Of a stretch of DNA of 13,274 nucleotides, positions 7,874-13,274 are shown in pieces. Position 1 is the first letter of the stretch. Each line of letters starts with the position of its first letter. Both the position numbers and the translations under genes were made by a program. The stretch is from Defluviitaleaceae bacterium (GTDB taxonomy: Bacteria; Bacillota; Clostridia; Lachnospirales; UBA5962). Location: NCBI GenBank assembly GCA_009780765.1, contig WQZK01000031.1, positions 1 through 13,274 of the forward strand, written 5' to 3'. The notes beneath the pieces are model-generated. The model searched no databases, was not told the origin of the DNA, and saw only the letters and a list, made by a program, of their open reading frames with translations.

Positions 7874-9049
7874 TTACGCCAATACCGTTTTAAGCTTTTC
7901 AACTCTATCTAGCTTTTCCCAAGGTAAATCTAAGTCACTTCTACCAAAATGGCCATAGCTGGCAGTTTTTTTGTAAATCGGTCTTTTTAAGTCGAAATAT
8001 TTGATTATTCCATCAGGCGTCATATCAAAATTATTTCTGATTAGTTCTAATATTTTTTCATCAGATACTTTGCCTGTACCTTTTGTATCTACATGAATTG
8101 AAACAGGCTCAGCAACCCCAATTGCGTAAGATAATTCAATAACGCACTCATCAGCAATGCCAGCCGCAACAATATTTTTAGCAATATATCTTGCCATATA
8201 TGCACCCGAACGGTCTACTTTAGTTGGGTCTTTCCCAGAAAAAGCACCGCCACCATGCGGAGCATATCCGCCATAAGTATCAACAATTATTTTCCTACCT
8301 GTTAATCCACAATCACCCTGAGGACCACCAATAACAAATCTACCCGATGGGTTAATAAAATACTTAGTATTATCATCAAGTAAATCTGCCGAAACTACTG
8401 ATTTTATAACATGTTCTAGCAAATCTTTTCTTATTTGTTCTTGAGAAACATCTGGTCCATGTTGTGTGCTTATCACAATGGTATCAATTCTTACAGGCTT
8501 ATTATCTGCATATTCAACTGTAACTTGTGTTTTCCCATCTGGCCTTAAATATGCGAGCGTACCATTTTTTCTAACTTCTGCAAGTTTTTGTGCAAGCTTA
8601 TGCGAAATATATATCGGAAGTGGCATATAATCAGGCGTTTGGTTGCAAGCATAACCAAACATCATGCCCTGGTCACCCGCACCTGTAGCCGCTTCTTCGC
8701 CAGTTCCTCTAACTTCTAAAGCGGTGTCAACTCCTGCTGCAATGTCTGGTGATTGCCCTTTTAAAGATATTAAGACTCCACAAGTTTCACAATCAAAGCC
8801 ATACTTAGCCCTGTCGTAACCGATTTCTTTAATAGTTTCACGTACAACTTTTTCTATTTCAACATAGCAATTAGTTGTTACCTCACCAGCAACAACAACA
8901 AGCCCAGTTGTTACTAAAGTTTCGCAAGCCACCCTAGCTTCCTTATCTTTTTCCAAAATTGCATCTAAAACCGCATCCGAAATCGCATCACACATCTTAT
9001 CTGGATGCCCCTCTGTAACCGATTCTGAAGTAAATAAAAATTTTTTCAT
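7874..9049 (-). CDS. metK: S-adenosylmethionine synthetase MetK
   Basis: This cytosolic enzyme makes S-adenosylmethionine from methionine and ATP, supplying RlmN and other methyltransferases. Conserved motifs, numbered from the chosen start, are GHPDK (14-18), the methionine-loop region, GAGDQGMMFGYA (123-134), the P-loop-like GGGAFSGKDPTKVDRS (267-282) and the AYGHFGR tail motif. Length is 391, normal for the family. The frame also has an ATG at 9055, but the AAGGAGG site (9059-9065) is only 3 nt from that and 9 nt from the ATG at 9049, so MKKFLFTSES is the preferred start. It lies about 20 nt after mreB with no room for a SAM riboswitch, unlike many Firmicutes metK genes, so it is probably transcribed from the mreB promoter. 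Confidence 0.97.
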   Translation of the reverse strand: MKKFLFTSESVTEGHPDKMCDAISDAVLDAILEKDKEARVACETLVTTGLVVVAGEVTTNCYVEIEKVVRETIKEIGYDRAKYGFDCETCGVLISLKGQSPDIAAGVDTALEVRGTGEEAATGAGDQGMMFGYACNQTPDYMPLPIYISHKLAQKLAEVRKNGTLAYLRPDGKTQVTVEYADNKPVRIDTIVISTQHGPDVSQEQIRKDLLEHVIKSVVSADLLDDNTKYFINPSGRFVIGGPQGDCGLTGRKIIVDTYGGYAPHGGGAFSGKDPTKVDRSGAYMARYIAKNIVAAGIADECVIELSYAIGVAEPVSIHVDTKGTGKVSDEKILELIRNNFDMTPDGIIKYFDLKRPIYKKTASYGHFGRSDLDLPWEKLDRVEKLKTVLA

Positions 9050-9058
9050 TTGCATCTG

Positions 9059-9065
9059 CCTCCTT
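9059..9065 (-). promoter_or_regulatory. Ribosome binding site that decides the metK start
   Basis: AAGGAGG on the minus strand lies in the mreB-metK gap. Spacing is 9 nt to the ATG at 9049 and 3 nt to the ATG at 9055; only the former is in the usual range. Confidence 0.8.
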
Positions 9066-9070
9066 AAAGT

Positions 9071-10096
9071 TTAGCTTTTATCAAAGCTTTGTCTAGTAAT
9101 TTTTGAACCTTTGCCGCTTGTAATATACTCTATATACTTACCAGTTCCATAAGCTACACAAGAAACTGTATCTTCTGCAATTATTGTATTGATGCCCGTT
9201 TTATAACGAATAAGCTTATCAAGCCCATATAATAATGCACCGCCACCTGTCATAACAATACCTCTGTCGGCTATATCTGCCGCAAGCTCTGGCGGAGTTT
9301 TTTCAAACACTGAATGAACTGTATCCGCAATGGCTTCAACACATTCGTAAAGTGCTTCCATCATTTCATCAGAGTTAACGGTTATAGTTTTAGGTAAGCC
9401 TGTAACTAAATTTCTACCCCTAACATCCATCTCAACAGGAATAGTTCGCTCAAAAGCCGTTCCGATATTTATTTTAAGCTCCTCAGCCGACCTCTCTCCA
9501 ATAAGTACATTATGTTTTTTTCTTAGATATCTAATAATAGCCTCGTCAAAGCTATCTCCGGCAGTCTTAATAGATGCACTTACAACAGTGCCGCCGAGAG
9601 AAATAACGGCAACATCGGTCGTTCCGCCGCCAATATCAACAAGCATACTGCCCATTGCCTGGGAAATGTTTATGCCAGAACCAATTGCAGCAGCAATAGG
9701 CTCTTCTATAACAAAAACCTGCCTAGCACCTGCTTGGCGGGTGGCGTCTAAAACAGCACGTCTTTCAACCTCAGTAACAGCCGAAGGCACACAAACCGCG
9801 ATTCTTGGTTTTCGAATTAACGGCTTTCCAACTGCCTTTTGAATAAAATATTTGAGCATTTTCTCAGTTGTATCATAATCAGATATAACACCCTCTTTTA
9901 AAGGCCTTATTGCAACTATGTTTCCGGGCGTTCTACCAAGCATTTTCCTAGCTTCTTCGCCAACTGCAAGTATTTTATTCGTATTTTTATCAATAGCAAC
10001 AACAGATGGCTCCTGAAGAACAATTCCACGGCCTTTTATATAAACTAAAACTGTTGCTGTTCCTAAATCAATGCCTATATCTGCACCAAAAAACAT
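9071..10096 (-). CDS. mreB: Rod-shape-determining actin homologue MreB/Mbl
   Basis: This bacterial actin forms membrane-associated filaments that guide elongasome peptidoglycan synthesis. At 341 residues it has family length. Actin motifs are phosphate-1 DIGIDLGTA (6-14), a connect region EEPIAAAIGSG (131-141), phosphate-2 VDIGGGTTDVAV (153-164), and the adenosine motif MTGGGALLYGLD (282-293). Text such as VERRAVLDATRQAGAR is nearer MreB than Mbl, but the paralogues cannot be separated with certainty by eye. The AAAGGAG site is 7 nt before the ATG. No mreC or mreD follows; metK comes next, so this is a copy outside the classic mreBCD operon. A promoter lies directly upstream. Confidence 0.93.
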   Translation of the reverse strand: MFFGADIGIDLGTATVLVYIKGRGIVLQEPSVVAIDKNTNKILAVGEEARKMLGRTPGNIVAIRPLKEGVISDYDTTEKMLKYFIQKAVGKPLIRKPRIAVCVPSAVTEVERRAVLDATRQAGARQVFVIEEPIAAAIGSGINISQAMGSMLVDIGGGTTDVAVISLGGTVVSASIKTAGDSFDEAIIRYLRKKHNVLIGERSAEELKINIGTAFERTIPVEMDVRGRNLVTGLPKTITVNSDEMMEALYECVEAIADTVHSVFEKTPPELAADIADRGIVMTGGGALLYGLDKLIRYKTGINTIIAEDTVSCVAYGTGKYIEYITSGKGSKITRQSFDKS

Positions 10097-10137
10097 AGTA
10101 AAACTCCTTTGTGTTTTGCATTTTCATTTTATATACT

Positions 10138-10166
10138 AGTATACAACAAATTTATATTTATTTCAA
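10138..10166 (-). promoter_or_regulatory. Sigma-A-type promoter of the mreB-metK-hydrolase operon
   Basis: On the minus strand the -35 is TTGAAA (10161-10166), the spacer is 17 bp, and the -10 is TATACT (10138-10143). The -35 lies inside the last codons of ctpA. The -10 sits in a perfect 12-bp palindrome TATACTAGTATA (10132-10143), which also offers a second TATATA-like -10. No terminator was seen after ctpA, so read-through from ctpA may add to expression. Confidence 0.7.
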
Positions 10167-11345
10167 CATTTTTTCACGTAAAACTTCTACTGCTTTTTGA
10201 AGCTGAGTATCTTCTTCAAGACTAATAGCCTGTATTCTAAACATTAACCTTTCGTCAAGCGAAACAATATAATCTGGCGTGATGCCCTCGCCATGAATAG
10301 AAATGCCATTTGGCGTATAGTATCTTGAAATTGTTAATTTAATAGCACTATTATCACTTAATTCAAAAGGACGCTGAACACTACCCTTACCAAATGTTTG
10401 ATTTCCTACAATAGTTCCACGCTCGTGATCTCTAACTGCTCCCGCTAAAACTTCTGATGCAGATGCACTATGCTCGTTCACCAAAACAACAAGCGGTAAA
10501 TTTACGTAATTACCACGAGAATGGAAAATTTCGCGGCTTCCATCTCTAGTTTCAGTATAAACAATAATGCCTTCTGGCAAAATTAAATCTGCTATATTTG
10601 CAACAACATCTAAAAGTCCGCCTGGGTTGTTTCTAACATCTATTATAAGCCCTTCTACGCCTTCAGCCACAAGTTCGTTAAGTGCATTTTCAAACTGCAC
10701 GAGTGTTACCCTATCAAACCCTCTAAGGAATATATAACCAATATTATCTTCCATAACCCTATGGGTAACTGATGGAATTTCAAATCTAGCTCTTATAATA
10801 TCTACTTCAAATGTTTCATATCCTCTTAAAACTGTTAGAACAACAAGGGTTCCCTCTTCTCCACGTATCATTTCTACAGCCGTTTCTTGGTCAAAACCAG
10901 AAATATCAATTCCATCAACATGAGTAACAATATCTCCGCCTCTAATGCCCGCTTCATAAGCTGGTGCACCCTCAAACGGCTCAATAATCCATAACCCTAT
11001 TCCATCAGGATGAGCTTGAACTCTTGCACCCATGCCAACTCCACCGCCACCGCCACGTATACGCTCCATAAACTCGCTATAAACATCTGCACTCATGTAA
11101 ACTGAATATCTATCCCCAAGCCCGAAAACAAGCCCTGTAAACATACCTTCTTCTAGGTCCCTCATATCAAAGTCACCAGCATAGTATCTTTCTATAATTT
11201 GTATAATCGTTGAAGCTTTTTCTTCAAACCCAAACTCTCGAGATCCCGATACCCTTCTACCAACAGTCGACACAACAGAATTAATAAAAAACATAACAAC
11301 AAGGCCAACAATTAGCCCTTCTATAAATGGTCTTTTTTTGCTCAT
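10158..11345 (-). CDS. ctpA: Membrane-anchored S41 carboxy-terminal processing protease (CtpA/CtpB type)
   Basis: This is an extracytoplasmic serine protease that clips the C-termini of envelope or signalling proteins; in Bacillus CtpB cleaves SpoIVFA during sporulation. At 395 residues it has an N-terminal signal anchor (about 8-27), a linker region (40-95), a PDZ domain (about 103-175, including GIGLWI and AGIRGGDIV), and the S41 core. The catalytic residues are S295 in SASASE, K320 in TFGKGS, and Q324. Their spacing of 25 and 4 matches the S309/K334/Q338 layout of CtpB. The longer frame to 11396 is rejected: an AGGAGG site at 11356-11361 sits 10 nt from the ATG at 11345, and the added residues would precede a normal signal anchor. 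The gene has its own promoter. Confidence 0.94.
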   Translation of the reverse strand: MSKKRPFIEGLIVGLVVMFFINSVVSTVGRRVSGSREFGFEEKASTIIQIIERYYAGDFDMRDLEEGMFTGLVFGLGDRYSVYMSADVYSEFMERIRGGGGGVGMGARVQAHPDGIGLWIIEPFEGAPAYEAGIRGGDIVTHVDGIDISGFDQETAVEMIRGEEGTLVVLTVLRGYETFEVDIIRARFEIPSVTHRVMEDNIGYIFLRGFDRVTLVQFENALNELVAEGVEGLIIDVRNNPGGLLDVVANIADLILPEGIIVYTETRDGSREIFHSRGNYVNLPLVVLVNEHSASASEVLAGAVRDHERGTIVGNQTFGKGSVQRPFELSDNSAIKLTISRYYTPNGISIHGEGITPDYIVSLDERLMFRIQAISLEEDTQLQKAVEVLREKMLK

Positions 11346-11355
11346 TATAATAAAT

Positions 11356-11361
11356 CCTCCT
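11356..11361 (-). promoter_or_regulatory. Ribosome binding site that decides the ctpA start
   Basis: Perfect AGGAGG on the minus strand lies 10 nt before the ATG at 11345. It lies inside the longer reading frame that begins at 11396, where no comparable site precedes the ATG. Confidence 0.8.
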
Positions 11362-11410
11362 AAAATGGAATTAACTCTTTTAACATTAATATTCATAATG
11401 TACTATTTTT

Positions 11411-11439
11411 ATTTTAGTTTTTTTAAGCTAAGAAGTCAA
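11411..11439 (-). promoter_or_regulatory. Sigma-A-type promoter of ctpA
   Basis: On the minus strand the -35 is TTGACT (11434-11439), the spacer is 17 bp, and the -10 is TAAAAT (11411-11416). The start would be near 11404, giving a 5' leader of about 60 nt. It lies just past the rpsU terminator. It also shows that the ATG at 11396 would have almost no leader, supporting the start at 11345. Confidence 0.7.
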
Positions 11440-11453
11440 TAGATATAATGCTT

Positions 11454-11500
11454 AAATAAAAAAAGACATTGCTTAAGCTACCGCTCTCACAATGCCTTTT
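11454..11500 (-). terminator. Intrinsic terminator of rpsU
   Basis: On the minus strand an 11-bp stem AAAAGGCATTG/CAATGTCTTTT (one G-T pair; 11490-11500 with 11461-11471) is followed by a T-rich run. The 18-nt loop can form a small inner hairpin GAGC-GGTA-GCTT. It lies about 20 nt after the rpsU stop and before the ctpA promoter. Confidence 0.85.
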
Positions 11501-11521
11501 ATATTTATATACAATTATAAT

Positions 11522-11698
11522 TTAAGTATATTTACGCTTTCTAGCAGCTTCTGATTTCTTTTTACGCTTTACACTGGGTTTGTCATAATGTTCTCTCTTA
11601 CGAATTTCACCCATAATTCCAGCTTTTGCACAGTTTTTCTTAAAACGACGAAGAGCGCTGTCTAAAGATTCATTCTCTTTGATTTTAATTTCTGACAT
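11522..11698 (-). CDS. rpsU: 30S ribosomal protein S21
   Basis: This is a 58-residue, strongly basic protein of the small ribosomal subunit that sits near the mRNA exit channel by the anti-Shine-Dalgarno region of 16S rRNA. The translation begins MSEIKIKENESLDSALRRF, continues with KKNCAKAGIMGEIRKREHY, and ends in a lysine/arginine-rich tail with RKRKYT. These are standard S21 features and the length is normal. The ribosome binding site is AAGGGGGG (11706-11713), 7 nt before the ATG. It is flanked by its own promoter and terminator, so it is a single-gene transcript in this window. In many Firmicutes yqeY follows rpsU; it does not here. Confidence 0.97.
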   Translation of the reverse strand: MSEIKIKENESLDSALRRFKKNCAKAGIMGEIRKREHYDKPSVKRKKKSEAARKRKYT

Positions 11699-11768
11699 GG
11701 TTTTTCCCCCCTTCGAGTTTTGTTGATTTGTTGCTACATTTATTTTTGGATTTTACCCCATAGAATTT

Positions 11769-11797
11769 ATTATACACAAAAATTATATTCTAGTCAA
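11769..11797 (-). promoter_or_regulatory. Strong sigma-A-type promoter of rpsU
   Basis: On the minus strand the -35 is TTGACT (11792-11797), the spacer is 17 bp, and the -10 is a perfect TATAAT (11769-11774). The start near 11762 gives a leader of about 63 nt before the rpsU ATG. It begins 27 nt after the stop of the SpoIID/LytB-domain gene. No convincing terminator for that gene was seen in between, so some read-through into rpsU is possible. Confidence 0.85.
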
Positions 11798-11824
11798 TAA
11801 TAAATTTAAATTTTTTTAATAAAC

Positions 11825-13274
11825 TTAATTAATTCTTATTATTTCCGTTTGGTCGTAAAAAAATCTTAAAATTTCGGCATATGTCATGCCTTGTGCTGCC
11901 ATGTTTCTAGCTGCATTTTGGCTCATTCCAACTCCATGCCCAAAACCTCCGCCAAAAAATCTTACAAACAAAATATTTCCTTCGCCATCAGTTGCACGTT
12001 CCATAGTAAAATATGCACTTGGCATCATAGAAAAATTAGCAAGCTGGCTTTCGTCCTGCCTTGTTATTATCACATCGTCGCCTTCGCCAACACGCCTTGG
12101 TGCAAGCAGCATCCGTATATTATATTCGGTATGAGCAATAATTGTGTTTTCTGTTCCTACTATTTTTAAAGACATTATATTGCCCGCTTGGCCACGCCTT
12201 AAAACCTCAATATCTACCAAACTGCCTACGCTACTAATTTCTTGCGATTTAAAGCTCCCATCAGCTTGCATAGTTTCTATAAGCATTGGGTTTGCCTCAT
12301 ATCTCGTTCTTAAATTATGGTTTACTATGTTAGAAATTTGTTGACTAGTCATTTCAAGCCGCCATCTAAACCACGAAACATCGCTATCATACGCTTCTAT
12401 TTCCCAGTTTTTTAAGAAATTTCGTGCATTTTCTTCTATCGATAAATCGCCATAATCCGTTCCCCAGTAAAGCCTTTTACTTCTTAGATACGGCTGGCTT
12501 TCGTGAGGAAATACACCAGTTGTACGATTTGCCCAAACTTCGCCATTATTAGCAGTAACACCTGCACTTGTAGAAAAATAATTTGTGCTGATAACATTAC
12601 CGTTAAACGTTAAAACTTCTCCCCTCGTTTCTCTAACTGCCCTTGTTGAAAGTTCATGTTCTAGCACATTATTATAAACTTGGCTCATAACCGAATCGTC
12701 TATATTCGCCCCAAAGGCGTGAAATGAGTTTGAAAAAAATTGATTATAGGCGTAACTCCTTGCCGTAACTGCCTGTGCTTTAAGTGCCTCAAGCCCAAAA
12801 CTTACAGGCATTTCACTAGGCACAACTGAATATAGATACTCTTCTAAATCAACCTCATTTACAATAATAAAACCTTGCTCTGTTCGGCTTATTTCAATGG
12901 CTCCCCTATATTCTGGAATACGATTATTTCTTAATATATTATTTATAGAAATTCTGCCGTTTTCGCTAGTTTCTATAAATGCTCTTTCGCCGATTGCTAA
13001 ATCTGCAAAGTCTATAGTTTCACCTCTCGAAAACTCTTGATTTCCACTATTTTTTGATACTGTAAAATTATCTGTCGCACTTATCGAAACATTTTCATGA
13101 AAAAGACTTGTAAATCCTGTAGTTCCTAAAACAACTCTTAGATTACTGGGTGTAGCCATTTCTGTAATAATTGCACCAACAATTTCACGGTTTTCATTAA
13201 CAAAAAATCTTGCTGTTTCAAGCCCTACCAAGATATTTCTGAGATTTCGCCACCTAACAGGACCATGCTCTGTT
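11825..13274 (-). CDS. SpoIID/LytB-domain protein, 5' end outside window
   Basis: SpoIID is a lytic transglycosylase that cuts denuded glycan strands during engulfment; this protein carries the same domain. The frame stays open to the window edge, so the TTG at 13231 is an internal codon and at least 482 residues are visible. The N-terminal visible part (about 120 residues) is beta-rich and not recognised. The SpoIID domain follows: a VDLEEYLYSVVPSEMP segment whose Glu (codon 12812-12814) aligns with the catalytic Glu of SpoIID, then EALKAQAVTARSYAY, a YFSTSAG segment, and a C-terminal GFGHGVGMSQNAARNMAAQG motif ending in ILRFFYDQT. Canonical Bacillus SpoIID is near 340 residues, so this longer protein may be a paralogue in envelope remodelling rather than SpoIID itself. 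Its promoter and any signal peptide are outside the window. Confidence 0.9.
   Translation of the reverse strand, partial: TEHGPVRWRNLRNILVGLETARFFVNENREIVGAIITEMATPSNLRVVLGTTGFTSLFHENVSISATDNFTVSKNSGNQEFSRGETIDFADLAIGERAFIETSENGRISINNILRNNRIPEYRGAIEISRTEQGFIIVNEVDLEEYLYSVVPSEMPVSFGLEALKAQAVTARSYAYNQFFSNSFHAFGANIDDSVMSQVYNNVLEHELSTRAVRETRGEVLTFNGNVISTNYFSTSAGVTANNGEVWANRTTGVFPHESQPYLRSKRLYWGTDYGDLSIEENARNFLKNWEIEAYDSDVSWFRWRLEMTSQQISNIVNHNLRTRYEANPMLIETMQADGSFKSQEISSVGSLVDIEVLRRGQAGNIMSLKIVGTENTIIAHTEYNIRMLLAPRRVGEGDDVIITRQDESQLANFSMMPSAYFTMERATDGEGNILFVRFFGGGFGHGVGMSQNAARNMAAQGMTYAEILRFFYDQTEIIRIN

Noticed and set aside
11346..11396. N-terminal extension of ctpA to an upstream ATG
   Set aside because: The AGGAGG site lies inside this extension and points to the ATG at 11345. 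The predicted transcript start is almost at 11396.
11886..12344. Plus-strand reading frames opposite the SpoIID/LytB-domain gene
   Set aside because: They are antisense to a gene with clear family motifs, overlap each other in different frames, and lack ribosome binding sites.

Overview
The window is about 13.3 kb of AT-rich chromosomal DNA. It suggests a low-GC Gram-positive bacterium of the Firmicutes, most likely a clostridium. The evidence is the rlmN-prpC-prkC block, an MreB-type actin, a CtpB-like S41 protease, a SpoIID/LytB-domain protein, strong AGGAGG-type ribosome binding sites, and TTGACA/TATAAT promoters with 17-bp spacers. Species cannot be read from the sequence.

Left half, plus strand (1-6743). 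A tight gene run starts outside the window. It holds rlmN (5' end cut off), the PP2C phosphatase prpC, and the membrane Ser/Thr kinase prkC with three PASTA domains. PrpC and PrkC form the usual opposed phosphatase/kinase pair that senses cell-wall fragments. Many Firmicutes have rsgA and rpe next. Here there are instead a WYL-domain transcription regulator, a small DUF2164 protein, and a 640-residue two-part ATPase with a putative ribokinase-like N-terminal half and a clear AAA-type C-terminal half. Gaps in the run are only 0-14 nt and no internal promoter was found, so these three genes probably share the kinase operon's transcript. This trio is the least understood part of the window.

Middle (6744-7031). 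The plus-strand run meets minus-strand genes here. There is a hairpin terminator that can work in both directions, a tRNA-Arg(ACG) gene with its own near-consensus promoter, and the terminator of the next minus-strand operon.

Right half, minus strand (7032-13274). Read in the direction of transcription, it begins with a SpoIID/LytB-domain protein (5' end outside the window). Next comes rpsU (ribosomal protein S21, only 58 codons) with its own promoter and terminator, then ctpA with its own promoter. Last is an mreB-metK-hydrolase operon whose promoter overlaps the 3' end of ctpA. The content is mostly housekeeping: ribosome, SAM synthesis, cell shape, and envelope proteolysis and remodelling. 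The alpha/beta hydrolase at the end of the last operon appears to have lost its catalytic histidine.

Two coding starts differ from the longest reading frame because of ribosome binding site placement: metK at 9049 and ctpA at 11345. No insertion sequence, CRISPR array, integrase or long repeat was seen.
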